Source: RI-153 sp963721725 | GTDB lineage: Bacteria > Chloroflexota > Anaerolineae > Caldilineales > Caldilineaceae | DNA length: 64,000 bases | Reading direction: 5' to 3' | Assembly (NCBI GenBank): GCA_963721725.1 | Contig: CAVRLX010000007.1 | Coordinates: forward strand, 362,674 to 426,673 | Shown: piece after piece, positions 8,572-17,550 of the stretch | How positions within the stretch are numbered: the stretch's first letter is position 1 | Layout of the letters: each line of letters begins with the position of its first letter | Notes under the pieces: generated by a model | Databases searched by the model: none | What the model saw: only the letters and a program-made list of their open reading frames with translations | What the model was told of the DNA's origin: nothing | Made by a program: the position numbers and the translations under genes

Positions 8572-9749
8572 ATGACCGATGTTAATACGCAATACGCAAT
8601 ACGCAACGCGGAAAATGCATCCGGCCAACTGCTGCACAACATTGTTCTTTTTGGGCGGCTTCTGCGCGGATTGGGGCTGGACGTGACTCCGACACAGATC
8701 CTGGATCTGGTGGCCGCGTTTGATCTGATTGATATGGGCCACAAAGCCGATGTGCAAGAGAGCGCCCGTGCCGTTTTGGTGAACCGGCGCGATGATCTCG
8801 CTTTGTTTGACGAAGCCTTTGAACTCTTTTGGCAGGTGCAGAAAAAGAAGCTGCCGCGCATTGAATTGGGCATGTTGTTACAGCGTAAACCGCAGGTGGA
8901 GGAGCAGTATCGACTATACGGCAAAAATGCAGAGAGCGGCCAGATCCGCGAGCGCGACGAACCCCACATTGAAAAAGTCCAAACCTATAGTGATGTGGAG
9001 ACATTGCACCAAAAAGATTTCGCGCGTATGACCGAATTTGAACTGGCCGAGGTCAAACAATTTATGCAGACCTTGCGCTGGGATCTGCAACGCCGCCGCA
9101 CCCGCCGACGGCAGCCAGCTCGGCCGGGGGCGATCAACTGGATTTGCGCCGCACCTTTCGCCAGAATCTACGCTATGGCGGCGAACTGCTGCGCCTGGCC
9201 CACCGCCAGCGCAAACTCAAGCGTCGGCCTCTGGTGCTGCTCTGTGATAGTAGTGGCTCGATGGAGCGCTATTCACGGGTGTTGCTGCAATTTCTCTACG
9301 CCATTACCAACCATCAAGATCACGTGGAAGCCTTTGTCTTTAGCACACGCCTGACGCGCATCACCCGCCAACTGCGGCAGCGCAACATTGACGATGCCCT
9401 GCGCCACGCCACCGCATCCGTGCATGATTGGTCCGGTGGCACACGCATTGGCGAAGCAGTGCGAACTTTTAATTTTGTATGGGCGCGGCGTGTATTGGGG
9501 CAGGGCGCGGTGGTGTTGTTGATCAGCGATGGCTGGGATCGGGGCGATCCAGCGCAGTTGGCCCACGAAATGGATCGACTGCACCGCAGTTGCCATCGCC
9601 TGATCTGGCTCAACCCCTTGCTTGGCTCGCCGCAATATGAACCCCTCACCCGTGGCATTCAGGCGGCTCTGCCCTATGTGGACGATTTTTTGCCCGTCCA
9701 CAATCTGGTGAGCCTACAACAATTGGCGGAGCGATTGGCACTTCTGTGA
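8572..9749 (+). CDS. coxE: CoxE-like VWA-domain protein, one frameshift
   Basis: The N-terminal part (MTDVNTQ from ATG 8572) runs in frame to about 9095-9130. The C-terminal part continues in another frame to 9749 with LDLRRTFRQNLRYGG and the VWA MIDAS motif DSSGSMERYS, then LLISDGWDRGDP. Joined, this gives a full CoxE of about 390 aa. The shift lies in the Arg-rich RRRTRRRQPARPG stretch and may be a consensus error, because both halves are well conserved. The codons near the start lie in a tandem ACGCAAT word repeat, so the true start could be further downstream. It works with CoxD in cofactor maturation. Confidence 0.85.
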
Positions 9750-9785
9750 TTGAAACCAAAAGTTTGATATGATAGGAGAGAACCC

Positions 9786-10100
9786 ATGCGCGAAGTCTTG
9801 TCAGATATCGAGCGCTGGCGCGCCCAAGGTAAACAAGTGGCGCTGGCAACGGTGGTGAAAGTCTATGGCTCTGCGCCCCGCCCACTGGGCGCAAAGATGG
9901 CGATCTCGGCCAATGGCGAAATGGCCGGCTCGGTCAGTGGCGGCTGCGTCGAAGGGGCTGTCGTGCAAGAAGCGCTGGACGTGCTGGACCAAGGTCAGCC
10001 AAAGCTTGTCGCCTTTGGCATCAGCAACGAGGCTGCTTGGGATGTGGGGCTGGCCTGTGGCGGCACTATTGAAGTCTATGTCGAACCGCTTGATTGGTAG
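9786..10100 (+). CDS. XdhC/CoxI N-domain protein (stand-alone)
   Basis: 104 aa. It contains only the N-terminal XdhC_CoxI domain: REVLSDIERWRAQGKQVALATVVKVYGSAPRPLGAKM and GSVSGGCVEGAVVQEA, ending with DVGLACGGTIEVYVEPL. It lacks the Rossmann domain found in full XdhC. Stand-alone CoxI proteins are usual in cox clusters and help insert or sulfurate the molybdenum cofactor. A GGAGAG lies upstream of ATG 9786. Its full-length paralogue is at 11141. Confidence 0.9.
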   Translation: MREVLSDIERWRAQGKQVALATVVKVYGSAPRPLGAKMAISANGEMAGSVSGGCVEGAVVQEALDVLDQGQPKLVAFGISNEAAWDVGLACGGTIEVYVEPLDW

Positions 10101-10129
10101 CACTTACTCAAACATAAGGATTTGCTTCG

Positions 10130-11134
10130 ATGGCTAAAAAACCAAATCAAAAAGATGATAAGGGCAAACCTTCAACTTCTGTCAATCATCGTCGTTCTCA
10201 CTTGCCCGATGCCAACGCAGATACGGGCAGTGTAGGATTTAGTCGGTTAGACATTGAACGCGAAATGGCGCAGTTGGGCAAAATACTCAAATCACAGGAC
10301 TTTGAGTCAATCGACGATGTAAACTCTTTCCTCCAAGAAATGATGACCGAGACCGGCGGCATGATTCCCGACCACGAGCCGGAGACCCCCCTGGAAAAAG
10401 CACAAGAGCTGGTGCACCAAGCCTGGCAAGCGGACACACCCCAAAAGGCCATTAAGCTGGCGAAAAAGGCGCTTAAACTCTCGCCAGATTGCGCCGATGC
10501 CTATCTGCTTCTGGGCGATATGGAGGCAGAAAGCTTGAGCCAGGTGCTGCCCTATTATCAAAAGGCTGTGGCTGCCGCCGAGCGCGCGCTGGGACCAGAG
10601 ATCTTTGAAGATGGCAAAGGGCACTTTTGGGGCATTGTCGAGACCCGCCCCTATATGCGCGCCCGTGCCCAACTGGCCGATCTGCTCTGGGAACTGGGCC
10701 AACCCGATCTTGCCATCGACAATTACAATGCGTTGCTGGTGCTAAACCCAGGAGATAATCAGGGCGTTCGCTATATTTTGCTCAACTGTCTCTTGCAACT
10801 CTATCGCAACGACGAAGCCCAGGCCTTGTTGGATCAATTCCACGATGACGCCTTCGCCAACTGGCTCTACAACCGTGCCCTGCTTACGTTTCGCCAGCAT
10901 GGTCGTTCGGCCCAGGCTAATAGCGCTTTGGAAGCTGCCGTGGACCAAAACGAGTATGTCCCCGATCTGATCCTGGGGTTGGACGATATGCCACTGGGCG
11001 AAGAATTGCCGGTGATGCACGGCTGGGGCGATGAAAACGAGGCCATTCTCTATGCTACACGGGGCATGTTGTTGTGGGCTGCCACGCCTGGCGCGCAGCA
11101 ATGGCTGGCCGACTGGATGGACGAAGAAGAATAA
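10130..11134 (+). CDS. TPR (ST7-like) repeat protein inside the cox maturation operon
   Basis: 334 aa. A charged, Lys-rich N-terminus is followed by TPR units, for example ELVHQAWQADTPQKAIKLAKKALKLSPDCADAYLLLGD and AQLADLLWELGQPDLAIDNYNALLVLNP. The GDNQGVRYILLNCLL segment matches the ST7-like TPR family. No enzyme motif or signal peptide is seen. It lies between coxI and xdhC with short gaps (29 bp before, 6 bp after), so it is almost certainly co-transcribed. A scaffold role in maturation is inference from position only. Confidence 0.8.
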   Translation: MAKKPNQKDDKGKPSTSVNHRRSHLPDANADTGSVGFSRLDIEREMAQLGKILKSQDFESIDDVNSFLQEMMTETGGMIPDHEPETPLEKAQELVHQAWQADTPQKAIKLAKKALKLSPDCADAYLLLGDMEAESLSQVLPYYQKAVAAAERALGPEIFEDGKGHFWGIVETRPYMRARAQLADLLWELGQPDLAIDNYNALLVLNPGDNQGVRYILLNCLLQLYRNDEAQALLDQFHDDAFANWLYNRALLTFRQHGRSAQANSALEAAVDQNEYVPDLILGLDDMPLGEELPVMHGWGDENEAILYATRGMLLWAATPGAQQWLADWMDEEE

Positions 11135-11140
11135 GAATTC

Positions 11141-11872
11141 ATGCCCGCCGTCTATGAGCGTCTTCGCGAATCGATTCACAACAATCAGCTTGTGGCTGTG
11201 GCTACAGGCTTAACGGGTTCGGTATTGGGTCGAAAGTTACTCATTTGGCCCACCGGAGAGTATGAAGGCACTCTGGGATCGACGGCTGTTGACCGTGCTG
11301 TGCTTGACCACGCCCACACAGCCTTTGATCGCCAGCACTCCCAACGGGTTACCCTGGCTGAGGATGTGGAGATATTTATTGATGTCCACGTACCACCGCC
11401 CCATCTTGTCATTGTCGGGGCGGTGCATATTGCAATTCCGTTGGTCACCTTTGCCAAAACGTTGGGGTTTCACACAGTGGTGGTGGATGCCCGCACCGCT
11501 TTCGCCACCCAAGCACGCTTTCACCATGCCGACGCCCTGATGATTGGCTGGCCGGCGGATATTATCGCTGAGATGAATCTGAACCAATCAACCTACGTGG
11601 TGACATTGACCCACGATGAAAAGCTCGACACCCCGGCACTCTTGGTGGCGCTGAACCGGCCCGTGCGTTATATTGGCGCGTTGGGATCACGGCGTACCCA
11701 TGCCAGCCGCGTCGAGGCACTCAAGGCCGAAGGCGCCAGCGACGAGCAGATCGCCCGTATCCACGCCCCGATTGGTCTCGACTTGGGCGGGCGTCGCCCT
11801 GAAGAGATCGCTGTGTCAATTATCGCCGAAATTGTTACCGTCATGAACGGGAAGCAGGAGATTGGATATTAG
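11141..11872 (+). CDS. xdhC: XdhC-family maturation protein with Rossmann domain
   Basis: 243 aa. The N-terminal CoxI-like domain (VAVATGLTGSVLGRKLLIWP, GTLGSTAVDRAVL) is followed by the XdhC_C Rossmann domain: PHLVIVGAVHIAIPLV, VVVDARTAFATQARF, YVVTLTHDEKLDTPAL, then YIGALGSRRTHASRVEAL and DLGGRRPEEIAVSI. XdhC proteins bind molybdenum cofactor and support its sulfuration for xanthine-oxidase-family enzymes, which fits the coxSLM neighbours. The last codons (EIGY) lie inside the hairpin that starts at 11857, so the natural C-terminus may have been altered by that repeat. Confidence 0.92.
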   Translation: MPAVYERLRESIHNNQLVAVATGLTGSVLGRKLLIWPTGEYEGTLGSTAVDRAVLDHAHTAFDRQHSQRVTLAEDVEIFIDVHVPPPHLVIVGAVHIAIPLVTFAKTLGFHTVVVDARTAFATQARFHHADALMIGWPADIIAEMNLNQSTYVVTLTHDEKLDTPALLVALNRPVRYIGALGSRRTHASRVEALKAEGASDEQIARIHAPIGLDLGGRRPEEIAVSIIAEIVTVMNGKQEIGY

Positions 11873-11922
11873 ATATTAGGTATTGAACGCGCTCAATGCC
11901 TAATATCTAATATCCAATCTCC
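11857..11922. repeat. Long hairpin, ATATTAG word family
   Basis: An almost perfect ~30-bp stem. One arm begins GGAGATTGGATATTAGATAT at 11857, and the complementary arm ends at 11922. The stem is built from repeated ATATTAG words, with ACGCGC in the loop. It overlaps the xdhC stop codon and fills the gap before glcD. There is no U-tract, so an mRNA-stability or repeat-element role is as likely as termination. Confidence 0.75.
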
Positions 11923-11949
11923 AATCGCCTTCCCACAGGAGATAGTGCC

Positions 11950-13398
11950 ATGTCCACCCATCCCATCCTTTCTGCACTCGAATCCATCTTCCCCGCTGCC
12001 CGTCTGCTCACCAACGCGGCGCAGATGACCGCTTACGAGTCCGACGCGCTGACGGCATTCCGCCAGCGTCCGGCGGCGGTGGTCTTGCCTGAAAGCGGGG
12101 CCGAGGTGATCCAAACTGTGCGCCTTTGCCACGAACACGGCGTCCCCTTTGTGGCGCGTGGCAGCGGAACCAGCCTCTCTGGCGGCTCGTTGCCCGTAGC
12201 CGACGGCGTTGTGATCGCGCTTAACCGCCTCAACCATATTTTGCATCTTGACCCGGACGAACGCATCGCTGTGGTGGAGCCAGGGGTGGTCAATTTGGCG
12301 GTTTCGCAGGCAGCGGCTCCCCACGGTCTTTATTACGCGCCCGATCCCTCTAGCCAGTCGGTCTGTACGATTGGCGGCAATGTGGCGTTCAACTCTGGTG
12401 GCGCGCATTGCCTCAAATATGGCATGACCAGCAACCACGTTCTCTCCATCAAAGCTGTCTTGCCCGATGGCGAGGTGGTCACGCTGGGCGGCGATAGCGT
12501 GGAGGGGGTGGGGCCGGATATGGTGGGGCTGTTTGTGGGCAGCGAGGGTCTCTTCGGTGTGGCGCTAGAGGTGACGCTGCGCTTGCTCCCCATCCCCGAA
12601 GTCTATCGCACTGTGCTGGCCGCCTATCACAGCCTGGAGGCCGCCGGGGATGCGGTCTCGGCAGTGGTGGCGTCGGGATTGCTGCCCGGTGCTATCGAAA
12701 TCATGGATCGGTTGGCGATCAAGGCGGCGGAGGTGGGCGCGAAGGCGGGCTATCCCCAGGATGCCGAGGCCCTGCTGATTGTGGAATTAGAGGGCGAGAC
12801 CGAAGCTGTCGAGTCTGAATTTGCCCAGTTGCTCCATCTCATTGAAGAAACTGACGCCTACGAAGTGCGAATCGCCCAAAACGCCGACGAACGGCTGCGC
12901 ATCTGGAAGGGGCGCAAATCGGCTTTTTCGGCAGTGGGGCGGCTCTCTCCCGACTATATTGTGCAGGATGGCGTGGTGCCGCGCAGCCGTTTGGGCGAAG
13001 CCCTGGCCGAAATTGGACGCATTAGCAAGCGCTATGGCATCGCCGTTGCCAATGTCTTCCACGCCGGCGATGGCAACCTGCACCCATTGATTCTCTTTGA
13101 TGGCCGCGAAGAAGGCGCGCTAGAGCGTGCCGAGGAATTGGCTGGCGAGATTATTACGCTCTGTATTGACCTGGGCGGCTCGATTACCGGCGAGCACGGC
13201 GTGGGCATGGAAAAACGTGCCTATATGTCGCGTATGTTTGGCCCGCCAGAAATGGCGATGATGGAACGGCTGCGCGACACTGTAGATGTTAAGGGCATTG
13301 CCAACCGTGGCAAAAAGCTGCCGATTGGCGAAGCGCCCGCTCTGCACCACGTCGGCCCCCACCCGTTGGAGGCGGCGGGTGTCATTTTCCGTGAGTGA
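11950..13398 (+). CDS. glcD: FAD-linked glycolate/lactate oxidase subunit
   Basis: 482 aa, the normal GlcD length. The FAD_binding_4 motifs are clear: PFVARGSGTSLSGGSLP (about residues 68-84) and the following YAPDPSSQSVCTIGGNVAFNSGGAHCLKYG. The FAD-oxidase C domain ends with VFHAGDGNLHPLILFD and SITGEHGVGMEK, carrying the conserved His and Glu. It oxidises glycolate or a related 2-hydroxy acid together with GlcE. CACAGGAG precedes ATG 11950. The usual iron-sulfur partner gene glcF is not present downstream. Confidence 0.93.
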   Translation: MSTHPILSALESIFPAARLLTNAAQMTAYESDALTAFRQRPAAVVLPESGAEVIQTVRLCHEHGVPFVARGSGTSLSGGSLPVADGVVIALNRLNHILHLDPDERIAVVEPGVVNLAVSQAAAPHGLYYAPDPSSQSVCTIGGNVAFNSGGAHCLKYGMTSNHVLSIKAVLPDGEVVTLGGDSVEGVGPDMVGLFVGSEGLFGVALEVTLRLLPIPEVYRTVLAAYHSLEAAGDAVSAVVASGLLPGAIEIMDRLAIKAAEVGAKAGYPQDAEALLIVELEGETEAVESEFAQLLHLIEETDAYEVRIAQNADERLRIWKGRKSAFSAVGRLSPDYIVQDGVVPRSRLGEALAEIGRISKRYGIAVANVFHAGDGNLHPLILFDGREEGALERAEELAGEIITLCIDLGGSITGEHGVGMEKRAYMSRMFGPPEMAMMERLRDTVDVKGIANRGKKLPIGEAPALHHVGPHPLEAAGVIFRE

Positions 13399-13438
13399 TC
13401 AATCCTAACGTTAAGTCCACACCCATTTGGGATACCCT

Positions 13439-14569
13439 ATGCACTCTGAAACTGTGGCGCACACAATCGCCATCCAATCCATAGACGAACTTCAACAGGC
13501 TGTGCGTTCGGCGCCGCGCCTGCTGGCACGTGGCGGCGGTAGCAAACCCGCGCTCTCGACTGCGGCTGATGGCGAAACTACATTGCTTGATCTGTCGGCA
13601 TTGTCGGGCTTGGTGGAGTATGATCCCGCTGAATTTACCTTCACGGCGCAGGCGGCCACGCCCTTGCGCGAGATTGAAGAGATGTTGGCGGCCAAAGGCC
13701 AGTATCTTCCGTTTGATCCGCCGCTGAGTGCAAATGGCGCTACGCTGGGCGGTGCTGTTGCCGCCGGAACTAGCGGGCCAGGGCGCTATCGCTATGGTGG
13801 CGTGCGTGATTTTCTGATTGGTCTGCGTTTTGTGGATGGCGCTGGCACGTTGGTCCAGGGCGGTGGCAAAGTCGTGAAGAATGCCGCAGGCTTTGATTTC
13901 CCCAAATTGATGGTGGGAAGCCTGGGGCGGCTGGGCATCTTCACCGAACTTACCTTCAAGGTATTTCCTGCCCCGCAGGCAACCGCCACCATTTGCGCCG
14001 AATTCCGCAAATTGGATCGGGCTGTGGATGCGCTGGTACGCTTGAGCCGCAGTAAGTTTGATCTGGACGCGCTGGATCTGTCACCCACTGCAAATGGCGC
14101 GGCACTCTGGGTACGCATTGGCGGGTTGACGACGGCGTTGCCCGGTCGTTTGGAGAAGTTGACTGCCTTGCTTCAGGCCGATAGACCACAGAGTGTGCGC
14201 CAGTTTGCAGCCGGCGATGATGTGACGTATTGGACGGATCTTGCCGCTATGCGCTGGCGACCGTCTGACACGCTGTTGGTGAGAGTGCCCGTGACGCCGA
14301 AACGGGTGCGCCTGCTCGATCCATTTTTGGCGGAAGCTGGTGCCCATCGGCGTTATAGCGTGGGCGGAAATCTGGCTTGGGTGGCTTGGCCGGGTACGCC
14401 CGATGCACTCCATGCCTTGTTGCGCCAGTTTGATATTGGCGGCCTTGTATTGGAGGGTCCACCAGGGCGACCGTGGCTGGGGACATTGGGCGGCGAACGC
14501 TTTTTGCAGCGCATCGCCACGACGCTCGATCCCGAAAACAAGTTCGGCGCATGCGATCTTTGGCCCTGA
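13439..14569 (+). CDS. glcE: Glycolate oxidase FAD-binding subunit
   Basis: About 376 aa from ATG 13439; a TTG at 13427 is also possible. The FAD-binding domain has LLARGGGSKPALS, GATLGGAVAAGTSGPGRYRYGGVRDFLIGL and GGKVVKNAAGFDFPKLMVGSLG, typical of GlcE. The C-terminus ends in FGACDLWP, where GlcE proteins often end near DP.NKF. It starts 40 bp after glcD and forms a two-gene unit with it. A hairpin terminator follows, so glcF is absent from this locus. Confidence 0.9.
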   Translation: MHSETVAHTIAIQSIDELQQAVRSAPRLLARGGGSKPALSTAADGETTLLDLSALSGLVEYDPAEFTFTAQAATPLREIEEMLAAKGQYLPFDPPLSANGATLGGAVAAGTSGPGRYRYGGVRDFLIGLRFVDGAGTLVQGGGKVVKNAAGFDFPKLMVGSLGRLGIFTELTFKVFPAPQATATICAEFRKLDRAVDALVRLSRSKFDLDALDLSPTANGAALWVRIGGLTTALPGRLEKLTALLQADRPQSVRQFAAGDDVTYWTDLAAMRWRPSDTLLVRVPVTPKRVRLLDPFLAEAGAHRRYSVGGNLAWVAWPGTPDALHALLRQFDIGGLVLEGPPGRPWLGTLGGERFLQRIATTLDPENKFGACDLWP

Positions 14570-14600
14570 ATTGTCGCGAAATAGGATTCCAATGGAAAAC

Positions 14601-14638
14601 AAAAAAGCCCCGCTCCATTCATGGGAGCGGGGCTTTTT
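14601..14638. terminator. Bidirectional Rho-independent terminator
   Basis: GCCCCGCTCC and GGAGCGGGGC form a strong GC stem, with an A-run on one side and a T-run on the other. It lies between the convergent glcE (+) and the cyclic-nucleotide-binding gene (-), serving both. Confidence 0.93.
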
Positions 14639-14650
14639 GATTCAGAAACG

Positions 14651-17332
14651 CTAGGGGGCGACTACTTTTTGGAAGGTGAGCAACGTGTTCGTGTGGATGG
14701 TATACATACGTTGTTCGCCGGGTGTGCCAAGCCCCAACCCAACAATGACATCACTGGGCAGCCCTTCAATCTTTACGTTGTAAGAATTGCCCGCCTTGTA
14801 CATAGGATAGTTAAAAGCATATTCTGGTGCCGGTTTGTTCTCGGTCACTTGGGTGTCACCGCCGCCGCCCCAAAAGACCGTAACCGGTTGCCCGGTGATA
14901 CGTTGCCCGCCCTCATCCAAAACTTCTACATAAATATGGTGCTTGCCGCCCGCTTCCTGTTCATTTTGCCAACGCGCTTCGATCAATCGCCAATAGGGCT
15001 GACCGGAGGGTACGCCTGCATCTTGTACGCCAATCCCAAGCCCATCCAAACGACCGTCCCAGGCCCGTGGCGGCAACAAGGAGGCTGAACGGGATTCAGG
15101 TGCGGGTGGCGCTGCTTCCGGTTCTGCCGGGGCCGCCGCTTCTTCCACAGGGGGAGCTGCTTGCTCTACTACAGGAGCGGCTGCCACTTGCTGTACGACA
15201 GCAACCTGCACAGGCGTCGGCGGCACAGGTGTAAATGTAGCCGTAGGCGGAACGGGCGTCTCCGTCGGGGGGATGGTTGGGATCGGCGTGTTCGTCGGCG
15301 GCGGGGTATTCGTCGGGAACGGTGTATAGGTAGGCGTGGCGGCGCTGCCCTCTTCGGCCAGCACTGCCATGTCAGCGTTCCCCTCCGTGGAGGCCAACGC
15401 CAGCGCCATGTTGCGCGAGCTGCTGGAGCCGGATAGGGTACTCGACACCACTGCCGATCCACTAGCCGCCACCGTTGGCTCCGTTAACAATGCACTAAAC
15501 GAGGCCCACGCCGCCACTGTAAAGAGATAGGTCAAAATCAGGACCAGGACCACAAGCCGAATTTTGGCCCAACTGCTTAGATTGGCGAACCACTCCCCTA
15601 TGCCAGGGCGGGCAGGTTCATCGACAGCGGGCAGTTGGCGTGCGGCTGCTGTGCGTCGACGCTGCGAAAAGATAGTCATTCCCGACGCACGTTCAACAGG
15701 TTTCTGAATTATCTCGGCGGGAGTATCGGTAAAACGTTGGCTGAGCAGGCGGCTTAAGTTCATCGCCAGCCCGGGCAGGCGCATCATGAGCGCTTCCAAA
15801 TCTTCTCGGCTGATGGTCAATAGATCGACGTCAGTTTCCGCATAGGCGTGTTGTCCGTGAAGTTGATTGGTGAGCACAGCATGTTCACCGAAAAGTTCCC
15901 CTTCGCCCACGACCCAGCCATTGCCACCCACCAGCGGTTGCATGCGCACATGGCCGCGCTCCACCAGAAAGAGCATCTGCCCTGGCGTGCCTGCCCGGTA
16001 GATCTGTTCGCCAGACCGATAGCGCGTGGGGCGCAGCTGGGCGACAGCCTCTCTGAGATCGCGCGCGCTTAAATTGTTAAAGAGGGGGAAATGGCGATAG
16101 CGGGCATCGTCTATCACAGTGACATCTGCCGCCAGTTTGGCCGCCACCACTTGATTGAGCGCCGCCCCGATTGTGGGATGCAGCGCCACCAATTCGTCTA
16201 GATCGGCTTTGTAAAGCACCCAGAGGTTGGTGTTGCGGATGGCGGTGGCGTCTTCGGTGCGATTTTTCCCGGTCAACAGGCTCATTTCGCCAAAATAGCG
16301 CCCGATTTCAATCCGATCCACCTCTTCAATCACGCCGCTGGCGGTCTCGGCGGTCAGTTCGATTTCGCCATCATCCACCAAAAAGAGCGCGTCGCCACTG
16401 TCCCCGGCTTGGTAAATAATCTCACCTGCGGGCACATGTTGCAAGACCAGCCGCTGGGCCACGGCATGTAAACTCTGCGCGCCCATGTTGGCAAAGATCG
16501 GCGTCTGTGCCAGCCGGATCACCGCCTGCGTCTGATCAGCAGGGCTTAGTTTACTGCGCACGCGTCGGCCCAGCGTGCGTCGCAGCGCCGGGAACTGGCT
16601 GCCCAAATGATAAAATTCGGCAGCGGGCAAAACCCAAACCAGACTTTCGCCCACGCTGCGCGCCGTCTGCGTATAAGGCTTGTGCGTCAGAATCGGCAGG
16701 ATGCCGAAAAGGTCGCCAGGCTGACATACACCTATCGGTTCGTTGCTGCTTTCCGAGTGCAACTCTAATTGCCCCTCTTCCATCAAAAAGAGACCGCGTG
16801 CTTCATCGCCAGGGCGATAGAAAATGGCATTGGCGGTCAGCGCTTGTGGATGTAGGCGGGTGGCCAATGCCCGTAACAAATTGCGCGGCAAATCGCCCAA
16901 AAATTCGGTAGCGGCCAATCGTCCCACCAAATAGTCTTCCATCTGCACCAATTGATCGCCAAAAGAACGGCTTAAGGTGATGCCAATGTCGGGATGTTGT
17001 TGCAGTAACTTGCGCAGACCCACGTCACTCAGCGATCCCAGGCTAACATCCCCGGCAGCAACGGCACTCATCACATGGTCCATCCCACGCAGATATTCAG
17101 ATTCGCCCAACAGGCTGCCCGGCCCCAACGTTGCCAGGGCCATGCCATTTTCGCCAATGAGACGAATGAACCCAGAGTGGAGCAGGTAGAGCGATGTTGC
17201 TTTCTCCCCGCTGTTGTAAAGTACCGTCCCTCTGGCTCGATTCTCTTGGACAAAGGCCGCGGCAATCGTGGACCGTTGTCCTTCACTCAAATCAGCAAAT
17301 AAAGGGGTATTCCGAATAAGATCAATATTCAC
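14651..17332 (-). CDS. Membrane protein with four cyclic-nucleotide-binding-like domains
   Basis: 893 aa. Four consecutive cNMP-like beta-barrel domains occupy roughly residues 1-130, 140-265, 275-395 and 405-530. The third keeps the best phosphate-binding cassette (GRYFGEMSLLTGKNRTEDATA); the others are degenerate. A transmembrane helix (RLVVLVLILTYLFTVAAWASF) lies near residue 590-615, followed by a long Thr/Pro linker (TPTYTPFPTNTPPPTNTPIP) and a C-terminal beta-rich domain of about 130 residues, presumably outside the cell. This looks like a sensor linking an intracellular ligand or redox signal to a surface domain. The downstream terminator is shared with glcE. I do not know a characterised homologue. 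Confidence 0.8.
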   Translation of the reverse strand: MNIDLIRNTPLFADLSEGQRSTIAAAFVQENRARGTVLYNSGEKATSLYLLHSGFIRLIGENGMALATLGPGSLLGESEYLRGMDHVMSAVAAGDVSLGSLSDVGLRKLLQQHPDIGITLSRSFGDQLVQMEDYLVGRLAATEFLGDLPRNLLRALATRLHPQALTANAIFYRPGDEARGLFLMEEGQLELHSESSNEPIGVCQPGDLFGILPILTHKPYTQTARSVGESLVWVLPAAEFYHLGSQFPALRRTLGRRVRSKLSPADQTQAVIRLAQTPIFANMGAQSLHAVAQRLVLQHVPAGEIIYQAGDSGDALFLVDDGEIELTAETASGVIEEVDRIEIGRYFGEMSLLTGKNRTEDATAIRNTNLWVLYKADLDELVALHPTIGAALNQVVAAKLAADVTVIDDARYRHFPLFNNLSARDLREAVAQLRPTRYRSGEQIYRAGTPGQMLFLVERGHVRMQPLVGGNGWVVGEGELFGEHAVLTNQLHGQHAYAETDVDLLTISREDLEALMMRLPGLAMNLSRLLSQRFTDTPAEIIQKPVERASGMTIFSQRRRTAAARQLPAVDEPARPGIGEWFANLSSWAKIRLVVLVLILTYLFTVAAWASFSALLTEPTVAASGSAVVSSTLSGSSSSRNMALALASTEGNADMAVLAEEGSAATPTYTPFPTNTPPPTNTPIPTIPPTETPVPPTATFTPVPPTPVQVAVVQQVAAAPVVEQAAPPVEEAAAPAEPEAAPPAPESRSASLLPPRAWDGRLDGLGIGVQDAGVPSGQPYWRLIEARWQNEQEAGGKHHIYVEVLDEGGQRITGQPVTVFWGGGGDTQVTENKPAPEYAFNYPMYKAGNSYNVKIEGLPSDVIVGLGLGTPGEQRMYTIHTNTLLTFQKVVAP

Positions 17333-17507
17333 ACTATCTCCTTTAGATCAGAGAAAGGGTAGAAGCGACACAAGGTAAAATAGACATGCCGTCTATTTTA
17401 CAGCAACTACACCTCGGCTACCAATCGACTGACCAACGCAATTCTGACGTTCCCGTGCGTGGATACCTACGAATCGAGAAAAAAATGTCCGCAGTGGACG
17501 AAAAAGC

Positions 17508-17533
17508 GCCGCCAGGGCAACCGCCCTAGCGGC
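17508..17533 (-). terminator. Terminator of the SH3 lipoprotein gene
   Basis: GCCGCCAGGGC and GCCCTAGCGGC form the stem, with an A-run on the + strand at 17491-17505 that becomes a U-run for the minus-strand transcript. It lies just past the stop of the gene ending at 17551. Confidence 0.8.
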
Positions 17534-17550
17534 AAATAACTGACGGTGGA

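Noticed and set aside
8575..8612. A CRISPR-like or tandem-repeat array at the start of coxE
   Set aside because: Only about three ACGCAAT words without spacers; it belongs to the intergenic word-repeat family.
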